Positions 1-7,654 of a stretch of DNA of 23,232 nucleotides are shown here, piece by piece (the stretch's first letter is position 1; the number at the start of each line of letters is the position of its first letter). This DNA comes from Clostridiales bacterium (GTDB lineage: Bacteria; Bacillota_E; Sulfobacillia; Sulfobacillales; JAIMBI01). The notes under the pieces are model-generated. The model ran no database searches. It was not told the DNA's origin and saw only the letters and a program-made list of their open reading frames with translations. Both the position numbers and the translations under genes were made by a program. The stretch covers positions 1-23,232 of the forward strand of contig DAHVOH010000054.1 of NCBI GenBank assembly GCA_027318915.1. Direction: 5' to 3'.

Positions 1-1
1 G

Positions 2-94
2 ATCTCGGCTGACCCCGTCGTCGGGCGGAACGTCGCCGTTCCCGTCGCGGGATTCTTTCGCATTCGCCTTCCGAAGTTCCTGCCCGGCCCATGA
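2..94 (+). CDS. C-terminal tail of an unidentified upstream gene (partial)
   Basis: The second reading frame is open from the first bases to a TGA at 92-94. It gives about 30 residues of ordinary protein-like composition, ending in RIRLPKFLPGP. The codons mostly end in G or C, as in neighbouring genes. The gene would begin left of the window, so no function can be assigned. The frame in phase with the next gene is also open through this stretch, but its translation is rich in Ser, Arg and Pro and looks less like protein. Confidence 0.35.
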   Translation: MSADPVVGRNVAVPVAGFFRIRLPKFLPGP

Positions 95-152
95 GGTCGA
101 ACCGGGGAGGCGGGCGCTTGCGCACCGGACGAGGCTGTGTCAGCGTGGAGCC

Positions 153-683
153 ATGGAAACACGCGCAGGCGACGAGGCTCGGCTATTGGATCATCGTGCC
201 TTTCGCCGTTTTGTCAACACGGTTGCCGTCGTAGGGGTGGCCGTGGGCGATGCCGTCAACGCCATGGCGGCGGAATGGTGCACCCCGGTGTCCATCGAGC
301 CGCGGCTGCTGGGCGTGTATATCGGCGACACACGGTACACCGGAGAGCTCATGGACCAGGCCACGGTGTTTGGCATCAGCCTGTTGAGCGATCGACAGGC
401 GCACCTGGCCCACCTGTTGGGCAGCTGGAGCGGGCGCGAACGCAACAAGGCCGCCGAGATCGGCAATCAGCTCGAATGGGGAGCCGTGGAGCGCGTCCCC
501 TTGGTCCGTGACGCCCAAGCCCAATACGAGTGCCGCATCCACAGCCGGACCGGTCTGGGAGACCACATTCTGGTGGTGGGCGCACCGGTGGCCGCCCGCA
601 TCAACGGGCAGGCGGCCCCGTTGCTGTACCACGGCGGGACCTATCACCGGCTTGGCCCCCTCATCCCCAAGACGGATCGCTGA
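153..683 (+). CDS. Flavin reductase-like FMN-binding split-barrel protein
   Basis: This 176-residue protein looks like a member of the flavin reductase-like (DIM6/NTAB, flavoredoxin) family. Such proteins are cytoplasmic split barrels that bind FMN and often supply reduced flavin to a partner oxygenase. The N-terminal helix and strand (FRRFVNTVAVVGVAVGD), the segment around PVSIEPRLLGVYIGD, and the later FGISLLS and GLGDHILVVGAPV segments follow the family order, and the length is typical. The ATG at 153 has a short GGAG only two bases upstream. The frame is open further left, but no better start is visible. The family identification is by pattern only; the partner enzyme and substrate are unknown. 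The gene converges on thiM with an 11 bp gap. Confidence 0.7.
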   Translation: METRAGDEARLLDHRAFRRFVNTVAVVGVAVGDAVNAMAAEWCTPVSIEPRLLGVYIGDTRYTGELMDQATVFGISLLSDRQAHLAHLLGSWSGRERNKAAEIGNQLEWGAVERVPLVRDAQAQYECRIHSRTGLGDHILVVGAPVAARINGQAAPLLYHGGTYHRLGPLIPKTDR

Positions 684-694
684 CAGGGCGGCGC

Positions 695-1495
695 CTACTC
701 CCAGGTGACCCGCGCGGCGGAGTCCACCTGCTCCTCGGACACGGTGGCCAGCTCGTCCAGGAGCGCGGCGTGAAAGCTCCCGGGACCGCGGGCACCGGCC
801 GCCGCGCGTTCGGCTGCCACCTCGAAGTACACCAGGGCCGCCACCGTGGCCTCTAGGCGCTCAGCCGGAGACGCTACCGCCAGGAACGCTCCCACCAGCC
901 CGGAGAGGCTGCAGCCCGTGCCGGTCACCTGAGTCAGGAGCGGGTGCCCATTGGCCACCCGGGCGGTGCGGGTGCCGTCGCTCACCACGTCGACCGGACC
1001 CGTGGCCGCGATGATGGTACGGGTCTCGTCGGCCAGCCGCCGGACCTCTGCCGCCGTGGCCCGGTCCGCCCCGGCGTCGACGCCTCGCACGGTGCCGGTT
1101 CCGCCGGCCAGGGCCTGAATCTCGCCGCCGTTGCCGCGAATCACGGCCGGGTGGCCATGCTGCCACAGCTCCATGGCCACCCGGGTGCGGTAAGGGGTCG
1201 CGCCGGCTCCCACCGGGTCCAGCACGACCGGCACGCCGTCCAGCTGAGCCTGGCGGGCGGACAGATGCATGGAGGAAACCCAAACCGGATCGAGCGTGCC
1301 GATGTTGAGGACCAGGGCTCCGGCCAGCCGTGTCATATCGGCGGCTTCCTCCGCCGCATGCGCCATCACCGGGGAGGCACCCGCGGCCAGCAGGACATTG
1401 GCCGAAATCTGCATCACCACCAGATTAGTGATGTTGTGGACCAGGGGATGTTCTGCGCGCACGCGGCGCACCCATGGGCCGCAAGGAACCGTCAT
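695..1495 (-). CDS. thiM: Hydroxyethylthiazole kinase
   Basis: ThiM phosphorylates 4-methyl-5-(2-hydroxyethyl)thiazole with ATP, the salvage route to the thiazole half of thiamin. The 266-residue protein has the family's landmarks in order: HNITN at 20-24, SPVMAHA at 41-47, NIGTLDP at 64-70, LDPVGAGAT at 92-100, a RGNGGEI segment, and a C-terminal GTGCSLSG anion-hole and catalytic region. The frame is open 48 codons further upstream. The ATG at 1495 is chosen because GGAGGG lies just before it and homology begins there. The gene stands alone: no thiE or thiD neighbour is present and no TPP riboswitch is recognisable upstream. Family length is about 260-275 residues, so the gene is complete. 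Confidence 0.93.
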   Translation of the reverse strand: MTVPCGPWVRRVRAEHPLVHNITNLVVMQISANVLLAAGASPVMAHAAEEAADMTRLAGALVLNIGTLDPVWVSSMHLSARQAQLDGVPVVLDPVGAGATPYRTRVAMELWQHGHPAVIRGNGGEIQALAGGTGTVRGVDAGADRATAAEVRRLADETRTIIAATGPVDVVSDGTRTARVANGHPLLTQVTGTGCSLSGLVGAFLAVASPAERLEATVAALVYFEVAAERAAAGARGPGSFHAALLDELATVSEEQVDSAARVTWE

Positions 1496-1517
1496 GGCTG
1501 CCCTCCGTCTCTCTCCG

Positions 1518-1534
1518 CGCCAACCGACTTGGCG
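1518..1534 (-). promoter_or_regulatory. Perfect hairpin in the thiM leader
   Basis: CGCCAA, a five-base loop and TTGGCG form a perfect six-base-pair stem lying between the AT-richer region at 1540-1565 and the thiM ribosome binding site. It could be a leader structure affecting thiM, or chance. The thi-box core of a TPP riboswitch is not present. On the plus strand the same spacer holds a weak TTGAGG-15-TATCTT promoter candidate (1535-1561) that could serve the divergent ThuA-like gene. Confidence 0.3.
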
Positions 1535-1684
1535 TTGAGGCTGTTTTGGTCTCAGTATCTTACAACCGAGCGGCTGCGGCCAGGGCGTCGGATCGGGGTC
1601 GGACCGACCTTGGCGGCCGTCGTCGGGGATGACATGCACCAGGACGGGCGAGGGCCCTAATCATTGCTGGTCCCTTCAGGTACC

Positions 1685-2365
1685 ATGCAGAGGGAGATGA
1701 GGCCGTTGCCGGAGGCTTGGATTTTGAGCGGGGGTTGGGAGGGGCATCAGCCATTGGCCGTGGCCCAGGTTTTGGAACGGATGCTGGCTCGGAGGGGATT
1801 TGCGGTGCGCGTGGTCACCGATTTGGGGGCGCTGCGCGACCACGAGCGGCTCTTGGCCGTGGATTTGCTGGTGCCCAACTGGACCATGGGCACCATCACC
1901 GGTGAGCAGTTGGCCAACCTGCTGGCCGCGGTCAGAGACGGGGGCGTCGGTGTCGCCGGCGTCCACGGGGGCATGGGGGATGCATTTCGCGCGGAGCCCG
2001 CCTACCACGAGCTGGTGGGCGGGCAGTGGGTCGCCCATCCCGGCGACGACGGGGTGACCTACCGTGTCCGGTTCGTCAATCCCGCCCATCCGCTGACGCG
2101 GGACCTGCCCGACTTCACCGTCTCCAGCGAGCAGTATTACATGCATGTCGACCCCGCCATCGAGGTTTTAGCCGACACGACCTTCGGGTCGGTGATCATG
2201 CCGGTCGCATGGGTCAAAACCTATGGTCGAGGACGGGTGTTCTACTGTTCGGTGGGACACCGGCCCGCGCTGCTGGAGGAGCAGCCCTTGGCGGAGCTCT
2301 TGGAGCGCGGGTTCACCTGGGCGGCGCGGAGCGGGGTGGGAGAGAGAGGGGTGCGCGGCTCGTGA
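1685..2365 (+). CDS. ThuA-like domain protein
   Basis: This protein of about 226 residues has the glutamine-amidotransferase-like fold of the ThuA (trehalose utilisation) family. Visible landmarks are the N-terminal strand WILSGGWEGHQP, the LLVPNWTMGTI strand, the VHGGMGDAFRAEPAYHELVGG segment and WVAHPGDDGVTYRV. A second half follows with HPLTRDLPDF, SSEQYYMHVDP, a strand carrying WVKTYGRGRVFYCSVGH, and a C-terminal helix ending in FTWAAR. ThuA proteins act on oxidised (3-keto) sugars in partnership with a Gfo/Idh/MocA dehydrogenase, and exactly such a gene overlaps its end by four bases. A TTG at 1664 and an ATG at 1697 are alternative starts. ATG 1685 is preferred because 1697 has its SD-like bases directly abutting the start codon. 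The exact substrate is unknown. Confidence 0.8.
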   Translation: MQREMRPLPEAWILSGGWEGHQPLAVAQVLERMLARRGFAVRVVTDLGALRDHERLLAVDLLVPNWTMGTITGEQLANLLAAVRDGGVGVAGVHGGMGDAFRAEPAYHELVGGQWVAHPGDDGVTYRVRFVNPAHPLTRDLPDFTVSSEQYYMHVDPAIEVLADTTFGSVIMPVAWVKTYGRGRVFYCSVGHRPALLEEQPLAELLERGFTWAARSGVGERGVRGS

Positions 2366-3441
2366 AGATTGGCGTGATGGGGGCGGGCACGATCAGTTCC
2401 GTGTATCTGCGCTTTCTGACGGCCCATGCGGAGACCGAGGTGGTGGCCGTCGCCGACCGGATCCCGGAGCGGGCGGCGCAGCGGGCGCAGGAGTTCGGGG
2501 TGCCAAAGGTGCTGTCGCCCGATGCCCTGCTGGCCGACCCCGACATCGAGGTGGTGTGCAACCTCACCGTGCCCGCGGCGCACTACGCGGTCAGCCGAGG
2601 CGCGCTGGCCGCCGGCAAACACGTATACAGCGAGAAACCGCTGGCACTTACATACGCGGAGGGCCAAGATTTGGTGGCGCGCGCCGCGCGGTCGCACCTT
2701 GGCCTGGCGGTGGCCCCCGACACGGTGCTGGGCAGCGGGCTGCAGACAGCCCGCGGGATCGTGGATTCCGGCGCGATGGGTCGAATCGTCGGTGGGACAC
2801 TGGCGTTCATGAATCACGGCCACGAGAGTTGGCACCCGGATCCGGCGTTCTATTACCAGGAGGGCGGCGGTCCAGTCTTTGACATGGCCCCGTACTACCT
2901 CACGGCGTTGGTGTCCCTGCTGGGGCCCGTGGTGGAAGTCCGTGCCCAGGCTCGCACCACGTGGAGCGAGCGGACTGTCACCAGTCCGGAGCGGCGGGGC
3001 CAGCGCATCCCGGTGCGCACCCCGACACACATCGCCGGTGTGCTGACGATGGCGCAAGGAGCCGTGGTGAGTGTCACCTTCAGTTTCGATGTCTGGCATC
3101 ATCAGCTGCCGTGGGGCGAGATTTACGGCAGCGGCGGAACGCTCTGGCTTCCGGATCCCAACACGTTCGGCGGCCCCGTGCGGTGGGCCGGACCGGAGCA
3201 ATCCGAGCCGCAGGCGGTGCCGATGGGACCCGGACCGGTCACCGAGTCCCGCGGACTCGGGCTGCTGGATCTGGTGCATGCGCTGGCCGAGGATCGACCC
3301 CCGCGCTTGGACGGACAACTGGGGCTGCACGTGCTGGAGGTGATGGAGGCGCTGCTGATCGCCGGTACCACCGGCGGGGCGCAGACGCTCCGGTCAACGG
3401 CGAACCGTCCCGATCCCCTGTTGGCTGGACCGGGGATTTGA
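2362..3441 (+). CDS. Gfo/Idh/MocA-family oxidoreductase (ThuB-like)
   Basis: This 359-residue cytoplasmic NAD(P)-dependent sugar or inositol dehydrogenase starts at GTG 2362, which overlaps the TGA of the ThuA-like gene (GTGA) and implies translational coupling. The N-terminus MKIGVMGAGTISSVYL is the Rossmann dinucleotide loop. EKP at residues 91-93 carries the family's catalytic lysine (K92). The C-terminal half holds GGGPVFDMAPYYLTAL, the strand region that positions the sugar and usually a catalytic Asp/His. The frame is open about 110 codons upstream of 2362, but that part is a shadow of the ThuA gene. Pairing with ThuA suggests the ThuAB pathway, in which the dehydrogenase makes a 3-keto disaccharide. 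The substrate (trehalose or another glycoside) cannot be read from sequence. Confidence 0.9.
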   Translation: MKIGVMGAGTISSVYLRFLTAHAETEVVAVADRIPERAAQRAQEFGVPKVLSPDALLADPDIEVVCNLTVPAAHYAVSRGALAAGKHVYSEKPLALTYAEGQDLVARAARSHLGLAVAPDTVLGSGLQTARGIVDSGAMGRIVGGTLAFMNHGHESWHPDPAFYYQEGGGPVFDMAPYYLTALVSLLGPVVEVRAQARTTWSERTVTSPERRGQRIPVRTPTHIAGVLTMAQGAVVSVTFSFDVWHHQLPWGEIYGSGGTLWLPDPNTFGGPVRWAGPEQSEPQAVPMGPGPVTESRGLGLLDLVHALAEDRPPRLDGQLGLHVLEVMEALLIAGTTGGAQTLRSTANRPDPLLAGPGI

Positions 3442-4200
3442 CCGGAAGACTCCGGCTGATCCCGCAGGGAAAGAGGGGGAAGGCCTCAGCCTGCATCTGA
3501 ACGCGCCTGCCGTTCAGCGGGTGGGGAGCAGGCCGCGGCCGCCGGGACCGTCCCACCCCAAGATCCGCGATACCCTGGGCGGTCCGGACCGGTTTGGGGG
3601 TCGGCGGCGACACTGCTGCCTCGGGCTCCGAATGGCGCCAGGCGCCCGGCCACGGCGGACCAAGTGAGTTTGGGCGGCGACGTGCCGACGGACCGGAAGA
3701 CGCCTCGCCGGTTGTTTGACCGGGCCCTCTCCGGGCGCTGGACGCGCGTGGATGCGGCTATCCGGTGAAGCACCGATGGAAGAATCGGCGGCCGGCGGCG
3801 CATGGTGGCGGGTCTCGGGGGCGCCGGCGGAGGATCGCCCGGGTGGTCGCCCCGGGGGTCGGCGCGGTCCGTTGCTCGTGGACGCCCTTCGGTTGCGGCG
3901 GGAAGACCCCCAACCCTCTCGGCCACGCTCTGGCCCGGGCTTTCGACGCGGAGGCTCGGACGCTGGCCGCGGACCGTTTGCGGCGTCATCCCCCTGGACG
4001 CGCCCGATTTTCGCAGCCTCCATCGGGCGGTCCCGGATGGGGCCAACCGGATACGGGCAGCGGTGGCAGTCGGGCCGACCGACCGTCCGCCCGCGTCAAC
4101 AAACGGCGCGATGTGGGTTCGGCCCGTGACGGAGCGCGCGTCACATGGGAGCCTGCACGCGGCGGGTGCGGTGGGAACAGGGCCTCGCGTGCCCCTGGGC
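3442..4200. other. Long spacer without a convincing gene
   Basis: About 760 bp separate the Gfo/Idh gene from the phosphodiesterase gene. Every open frame here is Arg/Pro/Gly-rich and resembles no family I recognise. No tRNA T-arm, RNase P core or other standard RNA motif was found. On the plus strand, pieces in different frames look mildly protein-like: LLVDALRLRRED from about 3873, ALARAFDAEARTLAADRLRR from about 3930, and VIPLDAPDFRSLHRAVPDG from about 3988. This could reflect a decayed gene broken by frameshifts, or chance in GC-rich DNA. Confidence 0.4.
3497..3517 (+). terminator. Hairpin downstream of the ThuA/Gfo-Idh pair
   Basis: CTGAACG, a seven-base loop and CGTTCAG form a perfect seven-base-pair stem 55 bp after the stop of the oxidoreductase gene. 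No T-run follows, so it is at best an atypical or Rho-assisted terminator, or an mRNA-end stabiliser. Confidence 0.25.
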
Positions 4201-4938
4201 TCATCGTTCCCCGGTCGGCGGGGTGATCCGCGCGCGAATGCCGAGGGCGGCCACGGGATCGTCGCTGATGACGGCGGCCACCGGGAGGCGAAGCGCCACC
4301 TCCAATTCCGCGGGCGCGGTGGGCGTCCAGAGGTACACGGGCCAGTCGTGGGCCCACGCGGTGGTGAGCATGGCCGGGGTCAGCGCGTGGGTGCCGACGG
4401 CCAGGCCGACGGCAGCCGACAGGTCCTGGAGCCGGGCCACATCGCCGGGCTGACGGAAATTGTACAGGGGAAGGATGGTGGGCACCCGCGCGGCCAGTTC
4501 CGCCAGCCACGCATGGTCGACGCTGAGCACCGCGAGCGGGCCCTCATGGGTGCGGAGACTTCGCCGGAAATCCTCGGTGAAGCCGGGCCGGGCCGACTCC
4601 TCCGGCTTGACGTCCAGCACGATGTGGCCGCGGGATGCCGCCGACAGAACCTGATCCAGGGAGGGCACCCGCTCGCCGGACCACTCGGGGCCAAGGCGCG
4701 CTCCCGCGTCGGCCTCGCGCACCACCCTCCAGGGCATGTCCGCCAGGCGGGCGGAAAGACCTGCCGTCCGCTCCAGCGTCGCATCGTGCAGGGCCACCAG
4801 GACGCCGTCGGCGGTGGAGCGCACATCCACCTCCACGCCGTCGGCTCCGACGGCCAATGCGCGTCGGAAAGCGCCCAGCGTGTTTTCCGGGAACAACGCT
4901 CCTCCGCCACGGTGCGCGATCACCAGCACACGGTCCAT
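4201..4938 (-). CDS. Glycerophosphodiester phosphodiesterase
   Basis: The enzyme hydrolyses glycerophosphodiesters, from phospholipid turnover, to glycerol-3-phosphate and an alcohol. The 245-residue sequence is a GDPD TIM barrel with the family signatures at the expected positions: H9-R10-G11, PENT at 17-20 with metal ligand E18, the metal-binding pair E36/D38, H51-D52 (the catalytic HD pair), and a central LDVKPE strand. There is no signal peptide, so it is a cytoplasmic UgpQ-type rather than a periplasmic GlpQ-type protein. The start ATG at 4938 follows GGGGAGGCGGATC, a strong ribosome binding site. It is divergent from the acyl-CoA synthetase, and no glycerophosphate transporter gene is nearby. 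Confidence 0.92.
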   Translation of the reverse strand: MDRVLVIAHRGGGALFPENTLGAFRRALAVGADGVEVDVRSTADGVLVALHDATLERTAGLSARLADMPWRVVREADAGARLGPEWSGERVPSLDQVLSAASRGHIVLDVKPEESARPGFTEDFRRSLRTHEGPLAVLSVDHAWLAELAARVPTILPLYNFRQPGDVARLQDLSAAVGLAVGTHALTPAMLTTAWAHDWPVYLWTPTAPAELEVALRLPVAAVISDDPVAALGIRARITPPTGER

Positions 4939-5330
4939 GATCCGCCTCCCCGTCGCGTGGTCTTGAGCGTCGCCGGGCGCCGCTCCGTCTCACCATATCA
5001 AAACGGCGGCGGATTAGGTGTCGTCGCCCGTCCCGGTCACCCCCGGAGCTTCGGACGAACGGGAGCCGCCGTGCCCCGCCGCGGGGTTTGACGGACGGGA
5101 ACCCCGGCTTATCATGAGGAAGTGGCAAGGCCGTGCCGGCCGGGAGGGCATGGGACCGAACAAAGGCGTGGCGCACCACCGGTCGCCGGCGAGGACCGCG
5201 AACCGGCCGCGCGGGGCAGCGCGGCGGCGGTCGGTGGGTTTCCAGCGGCCGAACCGAGACCGGCCGGGCGGTCCTGGTCGGATCACGAGTCGTTGGCCGA
5301 CCCGAGATAGGCTGAGGAGGCACTCCGCCG
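4939..5330. other. Divergent intergenic spacer
   Basis: This 392 bp gap lies between the phosphodiesterase gene (minus strand) and the acyl-CoA synthetase gene (plus strand). It holds a good plus-strand promoter candidate at 5088-5115. Just left of it is a small CCCCG-CCG-CGGGG inverted repeat followed by TTT. The short open frames here are not protein-like. A GAGGAGG ribosome binding site for the synthetase closes the region at about 5314-5320. If the promoter is real, the transcript has an untranslated leader of roughly 200 nt. Confidence 0.5.
5088..5115 (+). promoter_or_regulatory. Sigma-70/A-type promoter candidate
   Basis: TTGACG at 5088-5093 and TATCAT at 5110-5115 are separated by 16 bp. 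They match the housekeeping -35 and -10 consensus at 5/6 and 5/6 positions, in an otherwise very GC-rich setting. It points towards the acyl-CoA synthetase gene at 5331. Confidence 0.5.
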
Positions 5331-6947
5331 ATGACATCGCCGTCACGTTGGACCGAATACCGCCATGGCTGGCGTGAAGCCGAAGATGCGCTCGGAACGG
5401 GACCGGCGGGTCTGCAGTACCGTGACCTGCCCGCCAACGTGACCGTGCTGCTGCGCGATGCCGTGCAGCGCCGTCCGGGCGCGCCGGCTGTGCGCGGGGC
5501 CGGGGGCGCCCTGACTTATCGGGAACTGTGGGATGCGGTGCTGCGGGGGGCGATGGCGCTGCGTCGGGCGGGCGTCCAGGTTGGCGACCGGGTGGCGCTT
5601 TTGGAGCCGAACGACATCGGGTTTGCGGTGTGGTTCCTGGCCACGGCGCTGTGCGGTGGGGTCGCGGCCCCCTTGAATATTCGCCTGACCGCAGACGAGC
5701 TGGGCCCGCTGGTGGAGCTCGCCGCGCCCCGCGTCCTGGTGACGGCCCCCGAGGGGGAGGACCGAGCCGAGCGCGTGCGGGCCGGGGTTGCGGGCGATGT
5801 TGCCGTCGTCGCCTCCGACGCCTGGCGGGAGACCGCCGCCGGCGGCAGCGGAGAGTGGCCCGGGCTTCGAACGCGAGGCGGAGACGGCCTCGTGCTGCTG
5901 TACACCTCGGGAACCACCGGAAGTCCCAAGGCGGCATGGCTCACGCAGCGCAACGTGCTGACCTCGGTCGAGACATATCGCAGGGTCTTTCGGCTGACCG
6001 CGGCCGATCGCACCCTGGTGGTGGTGCCGCTGTTCCATGTGACCGGTTTGGTGGGGCAGTGGCTGGCCATGCTGCGTGTCGGGGGCGAGGCCGTGTTCAT
6101 GGCCCGCTATGGGGAGGACGCCCTGCGGGACCAATTGCAGACACAGGGCATCACCTTCCTGTTTGCGGTGCCGACCATTCTGGTGCGGCTGCTGGGCCGG
6201 AGCGCCCGGGCTGGCGAGGCGGTGCCGGCGCTCCGGCTGGTGGCGTCGGGCGGCGCCGCCCTGCCCCCGACGGCGGTGGAGCGGTGGCGGACGGCGTTTC
6301 CTCACGCGCAGCTCTTCAACACCTACGGGATGACGGAGGTGTCGTCGCCGGCCACGATTCTGCCCGCGGGCGAAGGGGCGGCCAAGCCGGGCTCCTGCGG
6401 ATATCCGGTGCCCGCGGCCAGCCTCCGCCTGGTTCGGCCGGCCGATGGCGAGGACGTGGGACCGGGCGAGGCGGGCGAGCTATGGATACGGGGCCCGATG
6501 GTGATGTCCGGGTACTTTCGCAATGCGGAGGCAACCCGGCGGGCGCTGTCCGACGGCTGGCTGCGCAGCGGTGACCTGGCGCGGTGCGATCCGGACGGGG
6601 CTTTTTATCTGCTCGATCGCATCAAGGATCTCATCAATCGCGGCGGGGAAAAGATTGTCGGCGCGGAAGTCGAGCAAGTCGTGCAGAGCCATCCGGATGT
6701 TCTGGAGGCGGCTGTGGTGGGCGTGGCGGATCCGGAGTGGGGAGAGCAGGTGGGCGCGGCGGTGGTCTGGATCGGGGGAGCCTCCTCCGATTTCGAACGC
6801 CTGCGGCGATGGAGCCGGGAGCATCTGGCCGCCTACAAAATCCCGACCCGTTGGGCTGCCGTGTCCGCGTTGCCACGCAACGCCAACGGCAAGGTGGACA
6901 AGCGCGCGGTGCGGGATCTCCTGATCGCCGCGGGCGACCCGCGCTGA
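5331..6947 (+). CDS. Acyl-CoA synthetase (AMP-forming), ANL superfamily
   Basis: This 538-residue enzyme activates a carboxylic acid with ATP to an acyl-adenylate and then to the CoA thioester, in the cytoplasm. It has the full set of ANL signatures: the phosphate-binding loop YTSGTTGSPK at residues 191-200, PLFHVTG shortly after, the adenine-binding YGMTE at 332-336, GELWIRGP, LRSGDLARCDPDG in the hinge region, KDLINRGGEKI, and the C-terminal catalytic lysine K521 in NANGKVDK. The length is typical. The ATG at 5331 follows GAGGAGG by about ten bases. Substrate class (medium or long chain, or dicarboxylic) cannot be fixed from these motifs. No beta-oxidation or thioesterase gene is adjacent, so its pathway is unclear. 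The following reductase gene appears to have its own promoter region. Confidence 0.93.
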   Translation: MTSPSRWTEYRHGWREAEDALGTGPAGLQYRDLPANVTVLLRDAVQRRPGAPAVRGAGGALTYRELWDAVLRGAMALRRAGVQVGDRVALLEPNDIGFAVWFLATALCGGVAAPLNIRLTADELGPLVELAAPRVLVTAPEGEDRAERVRAGVAGDVAVVASDAWRETAAGGSGEWPGLRTRGGDGLVLLYTSGTTGSPKAAWLTQRNVLTSVETYRRVFRLTAADRTLVVVPLFHVTGLVGQWLAMLRVGGEAVFMARYGEDALRDQLQTQGITFLFAVPTILVRLLGRSARAGEAVPALRLVASGGAALPPTAVERWRTAFPHAQLFNTYGMTEVSSPATILPAGEGAAKPGSCGYPVPAASLRLVRPADGEDVGPGEAGELWIRGPMVMSGYFRNAEATRRALSDGWLRSGDLARCDPDGAFYLLDRIKDLINRGGEKIVGAEVEQVVQSHPDVLEAAVVGVADPEWGEQVGAAVVWIGGASSDFERLRRWSREHLAAYKIPTRWAAVSALPRNANGKVDKRAVRDLLIAAGDPR

Positions 6948-6968
6948 GAACCGGGATCAACGAGGTGG

Positions 6969-6974
6969 TAGAAT
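6969..6974 (+). promoter_or_regulatory. Possible -10 box in an AT-rich island
   Basis: TAGAAT sits in an AT-rich island (about 6968-7003) that stands out from the surrounding GC-rich sequence, just upstream of the reductase gene's GAGGAGG. The matching -35 is poor (TGAGAA near 6945, spacing about 18). This is plausibly the promoter of the reductase and gal cluster. Confidence 0.35.
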
Positions 6975-7018
6975 ACGTTAGATACTTATCAAACACAAGC
7001 TATTGAGGAGGCCCTCAC

Positions 7019-7615
7019 ATGAGCGAGTCCATCTCGGGATCGTCACTGCAAATTGCGGGCATAGCCGGGAGTCTGCGGCGGGGATCGTACAATCGCATGC
7101 TGTTGGCGGCGTTGGGGGAAGTGCTTCCGAAGCGGGCGGCGCTGGTTCCGGTCGAGATAGGGGACCTGCCGCTCTACAACGAGGATCTGAACAATCCGGA
7201 GCGGCTTCCGGCTGCCGTGGCGGCGTTCAAGCAACGGTTGTCCACCGCCGATGCCGTGGTGTTCGCGACCCCCGAATACAACTACTCCATTCCCGGGGTC
7301 TTGAAGAACGCCTTGGATTGGGCGAGCCGCCCGGTGGCGGAGTCGCCGCTCAGGGGCAAACCGGCCGGCATTATGGGTGCAAGCCAGGGGGCGTTCGGCA
7401 CCGTGCGGGCCCAGCTGCACCTCCGCCACGTGTGCGTCTTTCTGGATCTGCACCCCTTTAATGTGCCGGAGGTGCTGGTGCGCGACCCGGCCCAAAAGTT
7501 CGATGCGCACGGGATCCTCACCGACGAGCCCACGCGCCGGCTTTTGCAGCAGTTTGGCGAGGCGCTGGTGGCGTGGACGCTCCGATTGCGGGGAGACGGG
7601 GCCGCCGGGCACTGA
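7019..7615 (+). CDS. NAD(P)H-dependent FMN reductase (flavodoxin-fold)
   Basis: This 198-residue cytoplasmic protein of the NADPH-dependent FMN reductase / azoreductase / ArsH-like family probably reduces free flavin, quinones or azo compounds using NAD(P)H. The N-terminal phosphate loop AGSLRRGSYNRMLL binds the FMN phosphate. The central EYNYSIPGVLKNALDW is the family's most conserved segment, contacting the isoalloxazine ring. GKPAGIMGASQGAFG forms the last FMN-contacting strand and loop. The length is typical. The ATG at 7019 follows GAGGAGG. It ends 39 bp before the GalE-like gene with no visible terminator, so it may be the first gene of a four-gene transcript with galT and galK. A role in galactose use is not evident. 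Confidence 0.9.
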   Translation: MSESISGSSLQIAGIAGSLRRGSYNRMLLAALGEVLPKRAALVPVEIGDLPLYNEDLNNPERLPAAVAAFKQRLSTADAVVFATPEYNYSIPGVLKNALDWASRPVAESPLRGKPAGIMGASQGAFGTVRAQLHLRHVCVFLDLHPFNVPEVLVRDPAQKFDAHGILTDEPTRRLLQQFGEALVAWTLRLRGDGAAGH

Positions 7616-7654
7616 GGCGAACGGACCGGCCAGCACAGCCCGGGGGAGGAAGAG

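Noticed and set aside
1496..1640. TPP riboswitch upstream of thiM, suggested by a CTGAGA on the minus strand
   Set aside because: The conserved second half (ACCTGATCTGG-type core) does not follow before the start codon; only a small hairpin is present.
2242..3330. 362-codon minus-strand open frame opposite the Gfo/Idh gene
   Set aside because: No motifs and shadow-like composition; the opposite strand carries a complete oxidoreductase.
3486..4046. 186-residue minus-strand open frame in the long spacer
   Set aside because: It is Arg/Pro/Gly-rich, lacks an SD and any recognisable motif, and overlaps equally open frames on both strands, as expected by chance at this GC content.
5071..5089. CCCCG-CCG-CGGGG-TTT as a terminator
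   Set aside because: The stem is short with a three-base loop and only three T, and it overlaps the promoter candidate; both flanking genes point away from it.
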